Positions 44,754-53,825 are shown, counted from the first letter of the stretch. The stretch: DNA of 64,000 nt from Candidatus Methanoperedens sp. (GCA_023249105.1 JAHFDG010000011.1:62001-126000), one strand, 5' to 3'. Numbers and translations are program-made. The notes: generated by a model not told the origin, from the letters alone.

Positions 44754-45593
44754 ATGGGTGTAAGAATGAGGATTTCATGCGCATCACTGTTTCTCTGGGA
44801 ATATGATATCTATGATATAATGGAGATACTGCTTGATGCCGGTATAGAGAGCGTTGAATTCTGGGCAGAGACGCCACATTTTTGGATGAACAGAAATGAT
44901 GAAATTGCAACTGCAGGGCTTGTTGAAGCAATTTCCATGATGCCCGGCGGGTGCACCGTACACGCTCCGATAATGGATTTAAACCCATCGTCATATAATG
45001 ACCTTGTCCATGAGGCTGCAATAAAGGAAACTTTATGGTCGCTTGAACTTGCAAAGATGCTGGAGGCAAGAGCTGTTACAATCCATCCCGGCAAAAGGAC
45101 TGCCCGCCGCACCCCCACGAATGAGGACTGGGATAAATTCAGGAGATATTTAAATACTTGTAAAAATAAGGCAGATGAACTTGGAATTAACCTTTCGCTT
45201 GAAAATAGCATGAGGGATGTTTCATCGATGTGTTCAATCCCGGATGAGATGGAAAAAATCCTCAATGAATTCCCGGGTCTTTTTTTTACTTTTGATGTGG
45301 TTCATGCTTTCATGGATTCCCCCCAAACCGCTATCTTGTTTATCGATCTGCTTGGCGACAGGATAATTAACGTGCATGTGGGCGCCCCGCATGATGGGAA
45401 GCCGCATTATCCTTCGCATCGCGTGAAGAAGAATATGGATGCAGTATTGCGAAAACTCAAGGATTCCGGATATAACGGCGACCTTACTATCGAGATTGAC
45501 GATAAGGTCTATCCTGAATCCCTGTCAAGAAATGACAAAGTAAGGGAACTGATAGAAGAAAGAAAATATCTGGAATCGATATTTGAAACCTGA
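44754..45593 (+). CDS. Sugar phosphate isomerase/epimerase-like TIM barrel (AP endonuclease 2 fold)
   Basis: A 279-residue xylose-isomerase-type TIM barrel: GIESVEFWAETPHFW, CTVHAPIMDLNPSS, VTIHPGKRT, INLSLENSMRD, FTFDVVHAF, INVHVGAPHDGKPHYP and LTIEIDD carry the His, Glu and Asp residues expected for a divalent-metal site. Substrate unknown. The frame starts at ATG 44754; the second ATG at 44766 is an alternative. Confidence 0.85.
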   Translation: MGVRMRISCASLFLWEYDIYDIMEILLDAGIESVEFWAETPHFWMNRNDEIATAGLVEAISMMPGGCTVHAPIMDLNPSSYNDLVHEAAIKETLWSLELAKMLEARAVTIHPGKRTARRTPTNEDWDKFRRYLNTCKNKADELGINLSLENSMRDVSSMCSIPDEMEKILNEFPGLFFTFDVVHAFMDSPQTAILFIDLLGDRIINVHVGAPHDGKPHYPSHRVKKNMDAVLRKLKDSGYNGDLTIEIDDKVYPESLSRNDKVRELIEERKYLESIFET

Positions 45594-45628
45594 GATAATA
45601 AGGAATTATCCCGGAGACAAAATCGCTC

Positions 45629-46513
45629 CTATTTTTTCTTATTTAATATCCCAATCACGATTATCGAAACAATAACTGCGAACCCTGCAAAACCTGGTGA
45701 TGGTTTTCCGGTTTCTCCTGGTGCAGCTTCGTTGGCTTTTTGTTCGGCTGGTTGGGGGATTTCCTCATATTTGATAGTCACTGCCCTTGAGAGAGGATAA
45801 TTATCCCTGGCGTTTTTCCCGCCAATGCCTTTGTTTGGGCTCCAGTAATTGCCTGATTTGCCGTCATCCCATGAATTCAGGCCGCTGTTATCATAAGCCT
45901 GGTCATTGTTATCAATCAGGTTATTCGAATAAAAACTGTTTGTGCGAGCTGAATCACAGTATATCCCGATTTTATTGTTCTGGATGTTGTTGTTGTATAT
46001 CTTATTATCATTGGATGAGAAAACAAAAACGCCGTATTTGCCGCTTGATTTTATATCATTGCCTGAAACAATGTTATTGTTGCTCCCTTCGTATATTGAA
46101 ATACCCATCACATTATTTACAAGGATCACATTTGCAATAAAATTGTTATTTGCCCTGTAAAGGGTTATCCCGGCATCGGATTGGCCGCTTCCCCCGCTAT
46201 TTTGCACAGTGAATCCGCTGACTTTGACATTATTTGCCTGTTCTATTTTGATGGCGCTGCCTGTTTTTTTACCGTCAATGACAGTCTTTTCCTTGTTTTT
46301 TCCAGTTATTGAAATCCCGTTCGTTTTCACAACGATGTTCTCGAGATACGTGCCTTCAGCCACCGAAATTACATCACCCGTCTTTGCAGCATCTATTGCT
46401 GACTGGATGGTTGTGTAGGTCTGCCCCTGCCCCACATTAAGAGTGGCAGCACTTGCGAATCCGAGGTTCAACATTATTATACAGATACTTATGAGGATTT
46501 TGGTGGATATCAT
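45629..46513 (-). CDS. Secreted right-handed beta-helix (NosD-like) protein with PGF-CTERM-type tail
   Basis: A 294-residue exported protein. After a signal peptide (1-22), GQTYTTIQSAIDAAKTGDVI is the usual NosD-like opening. Asn-rich parallel beta-helix repeats follow (NNFIAN, NNIVSGN, NDNKIYNNN), and then the WDDGKSGNYWS segment. The tail PSPGFAGFAVIVSIIVIGI plus basic residues is a PGF motif, membrane helix and charged end. Archaeosortase processing and lipid attachment are therefore likely (family knowledge). Confidence 0.85.
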   Translation of the reverse strand: MISTKILISICIIMLNLGFASAATLNVGQGQTYTTIQSAIDAAKTGDVISVAEGTYLENIVVKTNGISITGKNKEKTVIDGKKTGSAIKIEQANNVKVSGFTVQNSGGSGQSDAGITLYRANNNFIANVILVNNVMGISIYEGSNNNIVSGNDIKSSGKYGVFVFSSNDNKIYNNNIQNNKIGIYCDSARTNSFYSNNLIDNNDQAYDNSGLNSWDDGKSGNYWSPNKGIGGKNARDNYPLSRAVTIKYEEIPQPAEQKANEAAPGETGKPSPGFAGFAVIVSIIVIGILNKKK

Positions 46514-46569
46514 AATATCACGACTGTTGATTGATTTTTGGGATTAAAAAGATTGTGAATTAATGCAAG

Positions 46570-47532
46570 TTATTGGGTTGCGTTGCTTGCATTAACTCTT
46601 ACGCTGATACTTTGCTGTTTCGGTGCAGTTCGTAATCCTGAATAAGTCAAGTTGAAACGATAATCTCCTGTCCAGTTGAATCCATAAGTTACTCTTTTAC
46701 CATCTTTTATAGTGATATTCAATGTTTTCTTGTTTATTTCAATCATAGTGTAAGTAATATCATCCATATTATTCCATTCAACTTTGTCCCCGGCATTTAT
46801 TTTAAGAACCGGGTCTGAAAAATATGAATTATATATTTTGGTATACACTACCTTTCCAGTCGGAGTTACTTCTATTTCAGGCGTAGTGGTGGGTGTGGGC
46901 GTTGGAGTCGGTGTAGCAGTCTCGGTGATTGTTGGCGTTGGTGTTGACGTAGGTATTGGGGTCGGTGTGGGGGAAGGCGTAGGCGTTGGTGTAAATTCCC
47001 TGTTTTCTCCTGAAAGCAGCCTTATCGGGAGTGTCCTTGCTTCTATCTTCTGTCCATTTACAGATAAAGTAATAGTGACATCATAAGCCCCTGCAAGATT
47101 TCTACCTTGCATTTCTTTCACGGTGTTAAAATATGCGCTTATCTTTTCTTTTGTTCCCGGCTTAATCTCAGTGTCAAAATCCAATGAAAATTCGCGGGTT
47201 TTCTTTTCATCGCCCATGGTTTTTAATGCCAGATTTGCAAGTGTATCATCAAGCGTTTTTACTTTGGCTTTTATTTCAACGGTTTCATTGGTGATTTTTT
47301 CTGTACCGGTATTTGCCACTAGAAGTTCAGCAGTGATCTTTTCTCCGGCCCTGATGTCATCCCTGTCAAATTTTATTTCCGTGACTATCGCATCAAGATT
47401 GGGGTTTGCACGTTCAAACCTTTGCACCTCTACTGGACCATTATTGAAAGAATTTGTTTCTTTAGGACCTGTACATCCTGAGATAGCTGTGACAATCAGG
47501 ATTACTAATATGATGGGGAGAATCTTATTCAT
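46570..47532 (-). CDS. Lipoprotein with Thr-Pro linker and cupredoxin-like C-terminal domain
   Basis: A 320-residue lipoprotein (lipobox AISGC, Cys at 20). Residues about 40-180 look like an immunoglobulin-like CARDB domain. A Thr-Pro-Ser repeat linker covers about 188-228 (TPTPTPSPTPTPIPT-type). The last 90 residues have a cupredoxin-like pattern (VLKINAGDKVEWNNMDD), but I see no His or Cys copper ligands. The start is ATG 47532, where a GGTGAT ribosome site and signal peptide begin; the longer frame to 47574 is not used. Confidence 0.75.
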   Translation of the reverse strand: MNKILPIILVILIVTAISGCTGPKETNSFNNGPVEVQRFERANPNLDAIVTEIKFDRDDIRAGEKITAELLVANTGTEKITNETVEIKAKVKTLDDTLANLALKTMGDEKKTREFSLDFDTEIKPGTKEKISAYFNTVKEMQGRNLAGAYDVTITLSVNGQKIEARTLPIRLLSGENREFTPTPTPSPTPTPIPTSTPTPTITETATPTPTPTPTTTPEIEVTPTGKVVYTKIYNSYFSDPVLKINAGDKVEWNNMDDITYTMIEINKKTLNITIKDGKRVTYGFNWTGDYRFNLTYSGLRTAPKQQSISVRVNASNATQ

Positions 47533-47620
47533 CAAATCACCGATGCTGTGAATGGTATTATTGCTTAAAAACATTTCTCATGAAATGCATTATAGTTAAG
47601 AACTAAACAATTAAAACTAT

Positions 47621-47677
47621 CTTTGCGGCTCTGCGGTGAATAAAAACGCACACCGCAAAGACGCCAAGAGCGCAAAG
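47621..47677. repeat. Imperfect palindrome with CGCAAAG motifs, second element
   Basis: CTTTGCGGCTCTGCGGTG and CACCGCAAAGACGCCAAGAG plus CGCAAAG form an imperfect stem with an unpaired stretch on the right arm. Related by its CGCAAAG words to the element at 25721-25770. It lies between two divergent surface-protein genes. Elements with such words are found in many unrelated genomes (recalled), so it may be a mobile palindrome. Confidence 0.65.
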
Positions 47678-47769
47678 TGTTCATAAAATAGGTCTAAAAT
47701 GTTGGGTTTTTGACTAATAAATGTATTTTTTCGAATAAACTTTATATTCGGACACCAATCCTGTTTATA

Positions 47770-48261
47770 ATGCGCCTGATGAGCCTTATATTATTACTGG
47801 TCTTTTCGGCTGCTGTTCCACCTGCATGCGCTGAAACCACCCGCTGGTACGACTATGAGGAGGGCATGCTGGCAGCAAGTTCTTTGGAAAAACCTGTTCT
47901 TCTTGATTTTTATGCCGACTGGTGCCCTCCATGCATAGCGATGGAAGAAGGAACCTATCCTGACCCACGAGTGGTTTCAGAAATGAAGGATTTTATCGCG
48001 ATAAAAGTGGATACCCAGAAGAGAATTGACATCGAAAGCAAGTACGGTATAACCTATTATCCCACAGTTATTTTCCTTGACTCAAAGGGCAAAGAGGTGT
48101 CGCGACACATCGGATATCTGGGTCCTCAGGAAATGGTGAATGAGATAAAACAATCCCGGGGGAAATTGCCAAAAGAGGCTCCAGGGTTTGAAATCATTTA
48201 CGTGGTGCCTGTATTCATGCTGTTGCTTTTCAAAAAGAAAGCTGCCCCTAGAATTTCTTGA
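47770..48261 (+). CDS. Exported thioredoxin-like protein with PGF-CTERM-type tail
   Basis: A 163-residue protein. After a signal peptide (about 1-21) it has a DsbD-gamma/thioredoxin-like domain with active site W51-C52-P53-P54-C55, YGITYYPTVIFLD as the cis-Pro region, and GYLGPQEMVNEI. The end APGFEIIYVVPVFMLLLFKK is a PGF motif, membrane helix and basic tail, so it is probably anchored outside the cell. ATG 47770 is chosen because the signal peptide starts there. Its last 14 bases overlap the convergent thiI gene. Confidence 0.88.
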   Translation: MRLMSLILLLVFSAAVPPACAETTRWYDYEEGMLAASSLEKPVLLDFYADWCPPCIAMEEGTYPDPRVVSEMKDFIAIKVDTQKRIDIESKYGITYYPTVIFLDSKGKEVSRHIGYLGPQEMVNEIKQSRGKLPKEAPGFEIIYVVPVFMLLLFKKKAAPRIS

Positions 48262-49408
48262 GATTTTTCACCATCGAATCCACAAGCGATGGAACATCTA
48301 TCTTTTTCTCTGCTTCGATAACTTCATCCGGTTTTGCAGCAGTGGAAGGATATTCAGGTACTGCCATGCAGCATGTTGCAGGTTTGGTTGAGGGTCCAAG
48401 CGTGCCAATTTTCCTTGCAATATCCGTAATCTCCAGTTTATCAAGACCGATAAGAGGATGATAAATAGGGTATTCCATGCCATACATCTCGGCAAGCATA
48501 TTCTGCGAAGTCTGGGATGCGACCTGCCCGAGCGAGGAACCTGTGATAATCCCGTGCGCATCTTCAAGTTTCAGGACTTCTCCTGCTATCCTGTACATCA
48601 TTCTCCTGCATAGTACGCAGTTCAGCCTGTTATCGCAATTCTCAAGGAAGGCAAGCAAATTTTCCCCGTGCGGCGCCTCGTAAACAGTGAATTTTTTTTG
48701 CGGCGACCATTTCTGGAGAACACCAATGCACTGCATCGCCCGCTCACGCGTGGTTTCATCCGAGAATGGCTCGTTATTCAGATACAGGGGCACAATCTCG
48801 CAGCCCCGTTTCATCATCAACCATGCAGCTACGGGAGAGTCAATGCCGCCTGAAACAAGCGCCACCATCTTGCCCTGGGTTCCCATCGGGAGGCCGCCAA
48901 CCCCTTTTACAGATTCTGTGAAAACATAAGCCTTATCCTGCCGCATTTCCACGAAAATCTCAACATCCGGGTTATCAAGATCGACCCTGACGTTATTATT
49001 TACACTGTCAAATACCGCATCACCGCATGCGATAGCTACATCGCGGGAGGTGAAATCATGGTTCCCGGCCCTTCGCGACCTTATGGCGAATGACTGGCCT
49101 TCCTTGATTATCCCGCCTGCAACTTCAGCGCAGAGCCGCGCGGCTGATTCAAGGTCGGGTTCGCATGAAAAAACTGCGCTTGCAGAAACAACGCCAAAGA
49201 CTTTTGCTGCGCTTTTTACTGCTTCTGTATCTTCTGAATGTATGAAAATCCTTCCCATTTCCCTGCTTATTTTGGAATATGAGCAGCCGTCTGCATTGAG
49301 CATTGCCTTTATGTTCTTTACAAGAATTTGTTCATACCTTGTCCTGACCCTTTTGCTTTTCAGGGCAAGCTCGTCATATCTTACTAAAATCGCATCTCTT
49401 GGGCTCAC
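48248..49408 (-). CDS. thiI: tRNA 4-thiouridine synthase ThiI, archaeal type
   Basis: Adenylates uridine-8 of tRNA and transfers sulfur. The 386-residue protein has an N-terminal ferredoxin-like/THUMP region (to about 165) and a PP-loop ATPase with S186-G-G-I-D-S191. A C264-V-L-C267 pair lies in NRLNCVLCRR; archaeal ThiI lacks the rhodanese domain and uses such a CxxC. TSSLGQVASQTSQNM-type motif (here GSSLGQVASQTSQNM) follows. GTG 49408 is preferred; it starts two bases after the upstream stop, while the longer frame to 49486 overlaps that gene. Confidence 0.92.
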   Translation of the reverse strand: MSPRDAILVRYDELALKSKRVRTRYEQILVKNIKAMLNADGCSYSKISREMGRIFIHSEDTEAVKSAAKVFGVVSASAVFSCEPDLESAARLCAEVAGGIIKEGQSFAIRSRRAGNHDFTSRDVAIACGDAVFDSVNNNVRVDLDNPDVEIFVEMRQDKAYVFTESVKGVGGLPMGTQGKMVALVSGGIDSPVAAWLMMKRGCEIVPLYLNNEPFSDETTRERAMQCIGVLQKWSPQKKFTVYEAPHGENLLAFLENCDNRLNCVLCRRMMYRIAGEVLKLEDAHGIITGSSLGQVASQTSQNMLAEMYGMEYPIYHPLIGLDKLEITDIARKIGTLGPSTKPATCCMAVPEYPSTAAKPDEVIEAEKKIDVPSLVDSMVKNLKKF

Positions 49409-49410
49409 GC

Positions 49411-50172
49411 CTACCCCATTGTACTTAAGCGATTTAAGGCTACCGAATACAAGGATTCGTAAGGCTTTATCGGGAAAATCATCCATGAATCATGTTTTTC
49501 AAGAAGTATTTTTTTATCTTTTTCTGAAAAATCATCGGGTAATTTATTGAAAATATGGCTCAGAAGATACTCTTCGATATGAATATTCATAATATCATCC
49601 GTATTATTGGAATGTTCAAGCCCCCAGAGATGCCCCATCTCATGAAGAAGCACCGGGGTCTCTATTTCCTGCGCCTGGATGACATCTTTAAAAATTATGA
49701 TTGAATCAGCATTGTATGTTATCCCGGCAGCGCTATAATTCGTATCCCCTTCCCATTTCGCACTGGTGTATATTATATAAATCACCATGCGCCCCGAGAG
49801 CCATCCGCTATGGTATTGCGTGTGGTTACGAAGAATCCTGTCCCCGAAGCTGTTCACTCCATCATCTTTAATTACGCCTGAAACCTCAAAATCTTTTATA
49901 TCAGGATATTTTACCACAATAACATTCTTTCCTGTATAACTTTCCACTTTTTCCTTCAGGGTATCAAGAGATGCAGCATAAGGCTTAGCCCCTTCCTGAT
50001 AATGAACTTCTATGAGTATTGTATCATATGGTGAATGCTTTGAAAGTAATAATGTGTCATATGCGCCTGTAAATTGCCGGGCTGTATAATGTACATACAG
50101 GGGTATCATTATGCCGAAAGTGAGAATCAGGAAAATAATCGCGGAGAGAAGCCTTTTATAATTTTTACGCAT
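49411..50172 (-). CDS. Membrane-anchored metzincin-type metalloprotease
   Basis: A 253-residue protein with one N-terminal membrane helix (about 8-28), then a soluble domain with H177-E-M-G-H181-L-W-G-L-E-H187, the extended HExxHxxGxxH zinc motif of metzincins, and a Met soon after (IMNI) that may be the Met-turn. Substrate unknown. Its stop is two bases upstream of the preferred thiI start, so the two are coupled. Confidence 0.85.
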   Translation of the reverse strand: MRKNYKRLLSAIIFLILTFGIMIPLYVHYTARQFTGAYDTLLLSKHSPYDTILIEVHYQEGAKPYAASLDTLKEKVESYTGKNVIVVKYPDIKDFEVSGVIKDDGVNSFGDRILRNHTQYHSGWLSGRMVIYIIYTSAKWEGDTNYSAAGITYNADSIIIFKDVIQAQEIETPVLLHEMGHLWGLEHSNNTDDIMNIHIEEYLLSHIFNKLPDDFSEKDKKILLEKHDSWMIFPIKPYESLYSVALNRLSTMG

Positions 50173-50256
50173 CCTTCTCCCAGTAATGTCAGGCTAACAT
50201 TAATACTTTCATATCGCTTAGAAAACTTATTTGTCCATTGATACTATCTAGCCTAT

Positions 50257-50670
50257 ATGAAAACGGTTTATCTTGCAGCACCCCTTTTTTCGCAAGCCGA
50301 GTGTGATTTCAATCGCAAACTGAGGGATTTGATTATTAGTGAGGGATTTTTGGTTTTCCTGCCGCAGGAGGACTCAAACAATATCCATGTTGAAAAAAAC
50401 CGCCAGGAAATAATTTTCAATAAGAACCTTGCTGCATTAGATAGCTCGGACATAGTGGTTGCAGTGATTGACGGGGCAGACGTTGATTCCGGTACAGCAT
50501 GGGAGATCGGTTATGCGTATTCAAAAGGTAAACCCGTGCTCGGCCTGAAAACAGATTTCAGGACACTCGGTATTGAAGGCACGGTGAATCTTATGATAGA
50601 GAGGACTATTGTTCTTTGCACAAGCGTTTCGGAATTATTAAATCGTTTAAAGTCAATGCAAGAGCTGTGA
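50257..50670 (+). CDS. Nucleoside 2-deoxyribosyltransferase family protein
   Basis: A 137-residue protein beginning VYLAAPLFSQAECDFNRKL, with Asp in VVAVIDGADVDSGTAWEIGY, where the Glu of WEIG matches the family nucleophile region. Members exchange bases between deoxynucleosides or hydrolyse nucleotides in salvage. The exact substrate is unknown. Nearby genes give no pathway hint. Confidence 0.88.
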   Translation: MKTVYLAAPLFSQAECDFNRKLRDLIISEGFLVFLPQEDSNNIHVEKNRQEIIFNKNLAALDSSDIVVAVIDGADVDSGTAWEIGYAYSKGKPVLGLKTDFRTLGIEGTVNLMIERTIVLCTSVSELLNRLKSMQEL

Positions 50671-50704
50671 ATATGATTTGTGATACACTTTCGGGATTCA
50701 GGTA

Positions 50705-51112
50705 ATGGACGAATATCATCTTGCCAAGCAATTTTCAAAACCCAAAGAAGGGGAATATGTGCCTATAACATTTATCGAGTTCAAACGAAAACTCGTAGGA
50801 TGGTCGCCTGAATTAAAAAGAAGCGTGTATATCGAAAGTGAAGAGGATAAAGTAAAGCTCAAGAGGGTGAGGGAAATAAACCTGATGATAGCGATAAATC
50901 ACCTTTCAGGGAAAACATCGTCTATCGAGCTTACAGACGAAGAGAAAGCGCAGTTTGAGGAGGTGTATAATTCATTCCTTGAAAAAGGCGGGCAGCTTAT
51001 GTACACGCGGAAAAAGATGGGGGCAAAAATAGTTTCTTTTTTTGAGCTTAAGGAAAGTGGGAGAAAGGTTTCTGAAGCGTCGGGGAAAAGCCTGCTGTCT
51101 GAGAGATTATAA
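50705..51112 (+). CDS. Hypothetical protein, soluble, charged
   Basis: A 135-residue protein without membrane spans or recognisable motifs; about one third of residues are charged (EFKRKLVGWSPELKRSVYIE is a typical stretch). It has ordinary codon use for the window and lies 34 nt after the deoxyribosyltransferase gene, so the two may be co-transcribed. No function is assigned. Confidence 0.75.
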   Translation: MDEYHLAKQFSKPKEGEYVPITFIEFKRKLVGWSPELKRSVYIESEEDKVKLKRVREINLMIAINHLSGKTSSIELTDEEKAQFEEVYNSFLEKGGQLMYTRKKMGAKIVSFFELKESGRKVSEASGKSLLSERL

Positions 51113-51147
51113 CCTCTCCTGAAAATATAAGCAGGAGAAAAATAAAA

Positions 51148-52098
51148 TTATATCCCGCTTATCCCGTACGACTCCAGTATAACCTCGCCGTTCAGATGCC
51201 CTGCATGGTATGTCTTACCTGTTTCGAGGTCGTTCACCGTAATCTCGGCAGGCGCAAACACATTAGCATCAATCTTGAAGAAGTCATACCCTGCATCCTT
51301 GAATGTCTTGTAGAAAGGTTTGCCGTAATCCTTGGACGTACTGGATGGAACCATTTTGAACTTATCCTCTTCAAATCCCCGGATGGTCAGGAACACAGAG
51401 CCGTAATATATCACACTATCATTGGTGCTGCCCATTGCCTTCAGGTCATCCTTGACCACCGGTGCAATCGGGGCACAACCTGTACCGCTGACTATTTTGG
51501 TTGTGTCATATCCAAGTTCGTTGAGCTTGAATATCGCTGTCTCGACCACGCGTCCTGAAACCTGGACAGAACCCACGATGCTCGCAGTGGGGGCGACAAG
51601 AGCTATCACGTTTTCAGGTTCAACGTGGCATGCCTCGGCAATGGTGCCGATTACCTTTTCATCGGGCAACTGGTTTGATTCAAGAGCAATTACAGCATGA
51701 TCGTAATCATCTTCATATTTGATTCGCTCATAGGTTTTTTTGGGTTTAAGAGCAAGCGCTCTTGCAGGACCTGAGCCCATAGCGAAGTATTTGTCAACGC
51801 TTATTCTCCATCCGGCTTTCTGTGCGCCAAGACATGAAATCGCAGGATGGTCAGTAGTAACATCGACGAATGCAAGCGGTATTTCATTTAGCTTTTGCAC
51901 AGACATCGAACATGCCCCGAATCCGCCCATGCATATCTCGGTAAATAAAAGACCCGCTTCATATCCCCCTTCAACGTTTATTCCGCAATCTATTACTTTG
52001 CCGCCATTTTTAAGTTCCAGAGCTTTGATTTTTAACTCTTCAGACCAATCCATCATTTCTTCTGCAATTTCCATCGCCTTTTCGTTAACACTTAACAA
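51148..52098 (-). CDS. mch: Methenyltetrahydromethanopterin cyclohydrolase
   Basis: Interconverts methenyl- and formyl-tetrahydromethanopterin, a C1 step in methanogenesis or its reversal. All 316 residues match Mch: [61 protein letters not shown] and the [20 protein letters not shown] end. The start is TTG 52098 with GGTGGTGAA just upstream (minus strand), in line with known N-termini. TATA-like CTTATAAG at 52139-52146. This gene is the best metabolic marker in the window. Confidence 0.97.
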   Translation of the reverse strand: MLSVNEKAMEIAEEMMDWSEELKIKALELKNGGKVIDCGINVEGGYEAGLLFTEICMGGFGACSMSVQKLNEIPLAFVDVTTDHPAISCLGAQKAGWRISVDKYFAMGSGPARALALKPKKTYERIKYEDDYDHAVIALESNQLPDEKVIGTIAEACHVEPENVIALVAPTASIVGSVQVSGRVVETAIFKLNELGYDTTKIVSGTGCAPIAPVVKDDLKAMGSTNDSVIYYGSVFLTIRGFEEDKFKMVPSSTSKDYGKPFYKTFKDAGYDFFKIDANVFAPAEITVNDLETGKTYHAGHLNGEVILESYGISGI

Positions 52099-52138
52099 AA
52101 TAGTTCACCACCATTTACTCAGTAGTTAGCAAAACAGA

Positions 52139-52146
52139 CTTATAAG
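52139..52146 (-). promoter_or_regulatory. TATA box of mch
   Basis: CTTATAAG preceded on the minus strand by AAAACC-type BRE bases, 41-48 nt upstream of the mch TTG start. This spacing leaves a leader of about 20 nt carrying the GGTGGTGAA ribosome site. Confidence 0.5.
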
Positions 52147-52162
52147 GTTTTTGAAATATCCC

Positions 52163-52174
52163 AGTAATATTACT
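52163..52174. promoter_or_regulatory. AGTAATATTACT palindrome between mch and the LUD gene
   Basis: A perfect 12-bp palindrome in the divergent promoter region. Eleven of its bases (AGTAATATTAC) recur at 56320-56330, directly upstream of the Cys-rich gene at 55299-56309. It could be a site for a shared regulator or a chance AT-rich match. Confidence 0.35.
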
Positions 52175-52244
52175 ATGATTATTCATGTCCTTTGCCATAT
52201 GCTTATATACGGTCAAATCCCTTATTTATTTGGGAGATTAGATT

Positions 52245-52859
52245 ATGAAATTCGATACATTAGCATCAAAAGAAACGGTTGAAAAAACAATGAAAGCCTT
52301 GAAACCGCGCGGTATTAATGCTGAATTTGTAAATACGAAAGAAGATGCTCTCAAGAGAATAAGCAAATTAATCCCCTCAGGAAAAGAGGTTATGACAGGG
52401 GGTTCAACAACCCTTGACCAGATAGGCCTTACCGAACTGCTAAAATCCGGAAAACATCCCTGGAAAAACCTGAAAGATGAAATCCTGGCAGAAAAGAACC
52501 CTGCAAAACAGACAGAGCTTCGCAAAAAAAGCGTAACATCCGAATACTTCCTCGGCAGCGTGCAGGCGGTTGCAGAGACCGGTGAAATAATAATCGTTAA
52601 TGCTACAGGTAGCGCTCTCCCCTCCAATTCATTCTCCTCGGATAATGTCATCTGGATTGCAGGAACACAAAAAATCGTGCCTACACTGGATGATGGATTC
52701 AAGCGTGTCAATGAATATTGTGTTCCCCTGGAAGATAAAAGAATGAAAAGCATCGGGTATCCCGGTACTACAGTCGGGAAAATATTGATATTTGAAAGGG
52801 AAATTAACGAGAACCGAAAGATTTACCTGATTTTTGTAAATGAAAAGCTGGGTTTCTGA
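52245..52859 (+). CDS. LUD domain (LutC-like) protein
   Basis: A 204-residue protein of the LUD/LutC family: KEDALKRISKLIPSGKEVMTGGSTTLDQ, SVQAVAETGEIIIVNATGSA and VWIAGTQKIVPTLDDGFKRV (in parts) are family blocks. LutC is part of a lactate oxidase in bacteria; stand-alone archaeal LUD proteins have no proven role. A TATA-like CTTATATA at 52202-52209 and GGGAG at 52231-52235 precede it. Confidence 0.85.
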   Translation: MKFDTLASKETVEKTMKALKPRGINAEFVNTKEDALKRISKLIPSGKEVMTGGSTTLDQIGLTELLKSGKHPWKNLKDEILAEKNPAKQTELRKKSVTSEYFLGSVQAVAETGEIIIVNATGSALPSNSFSSDNVIWIAGTQKIVPTLDDGFKRVNEYCVPLEDKRMKSIGYPGTTVGKILIFEREINENRKIYLIFVNEKLGF

Positions 52860-52868
52860 CCCGCTTTT
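52843..52868 (+). terminator. Bidirectional hairpin terminator
   Basis: AAAAGC pairs with GCTTTT and GGGT with ACCC around a TTCTG loop, with one bulged T. The right arm runs into CTTTTT. It overlaps the last codons of the LUD gene and can terminate both this gene and the convergent minus-strand run. Confidence 0.6.
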
Positions 52869-52875
52869 TCTGCCC

Positions 52876-53445
52876 CTAAAATCCTGCTATAAATAATATC
52901 CCGAACAGGATAAACAACGCGCCTGCGCCCAGCTTTATCTTTGACATCGGCACTATTTCACAAAGTTTTTTGCCGGCAAGTATTCCCAGGAGACTTATTG
53001 CCGCAAGGGCAAGAACCGCACCTGTAAATACCAGGTATGGCGAATTATATTTCGCAGAAAGTGTGATGGCTGAAAGCTGTGTTTTATCTCCCATTTCTGC
53101 AAGAGCTATCATGCTGAACGTGGAAATAAAAGGGTTCAAAACCAGTGAATTATTTTCCTCTTCGCAATCTTCCCCGGATCTTAGCATCATTATCCCAAAA
53201 ACAATGAACATGAGACCGGCTATTATCTTGATGAAATTTTCCGGGATTACTCGTAATAGTCCTTCTCCCACAAGAACGCCCAGCCCCGTAACAACAATAA
53301 AGGCAAGTACAACGCCTGAAAAGACTTTCTTCCTGTCATATCTTGCGGATAACGCTATCACTGTAAGTTGGGTTTTATCGCCAAATTCGGCAAGCGCGAT
53401 AAGGCTAAAAGTTGTCAGAAGAGGAGTTAAACCATCAAAATTCAT
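52876..53445 (-). CDS. TMEM165/GDT1 (UPF0016) family cation transporter
   Basis: A 189-residue membrane protein with six spans in two repeats, each holding the E-x-G-D-K-T motif (ALAEFGDKTQL near 17-27 and ALAEMGDKTQL near 110-120). Family members move Mn2+ or Ca2+ against H+. It is the last gene of a minus-strand run and overlaps the upstream gene by 4 nt. Confidence 0.9.
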   Translation of the reverse strand: MNFDGLTPLLTTFSLIALAEFGDKTQLTVIALSARYDRKKVFSGVVLAFIVVTGLGVLVGEGLLRVIPENFIKIIAGLMFIVFGIMMLRSGEDCEEENNSLVLNPFISTFSMIALAEMGDKTQLSAITLSAKYNSPYLVFTGAVLALAAISLLGILAGKKLCEIVPMSKIKLGAGALFILFGILFIAGF

Positions 53446-53825
53446 TTCTTTCTCTCAAACATCAACATATACAAATCCGGCCTTGGCATTTTCCCCTCGC
53501 CTCTTGCGAATTCGGGATAGCAGCGCAGGCAGAGCGTGCGCCAGTTTAGCGATGCTACGATGGAGCTTCCGGGCACAAGGCGCGCAAATGTCACTGTTGG
53601 CTTGACCCCAAGATTTGCCGCCATTTCTTTAACTAATGGCAGAATTTGCGGTTCAAAAACATCAAGGTCATCCACTTCAAGCCCTCTCATGTTAGCGGTA
53701 ATACCCGCGCATCCGCAGGGCAGGGCGAACAAATCAAGCTCGATTAAAAGTACGGGCCTGCCTATCAATTTCCTTAATTTCTCTTCAAACTCCGCTCTGT
53801 TTTTTAAAAGTTCTTCCGTCATCAT
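53442..53825 (-). CDS. Conserved-looking Cys-containing protein, function unknown
   Basis: A 127-residue protein. It has a CGCAG motif at about 37-41 in a strand (LDLFALPCGCAGITANMRG), a C-L-R-C pair near residue 103 and an acidic patch DVDDLDVF-like (here EVDDLDVFEPQ). This suggests a metal or Fe-S site. Start at ATG 53825, coupled by ATGA overlap to the U32 gene; a longer frame to 53939 overlaps that gene and is unlikely. I cannot name a family. Confidence 0.7.
   Translation of the reverse strand: MMTEELLKNRAEFEEKLRKLIGRPVLLIELDLFALPCGCAGITANMRGLEVDDLDVFEPQILPLVKEMAANLGVKPTVTFARLVPGSSIVASLNWRTLCLRCYPEFARGEGKMPRPDLYMLMFERKK

Noticed and set aside
46784-47086. 100-codon frame with Val-Gly repeats
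   Set aside because: It is the antisense of the Thr-Pro linker of the lipoprotein gene; the repeat pattern follows from the linker codons.
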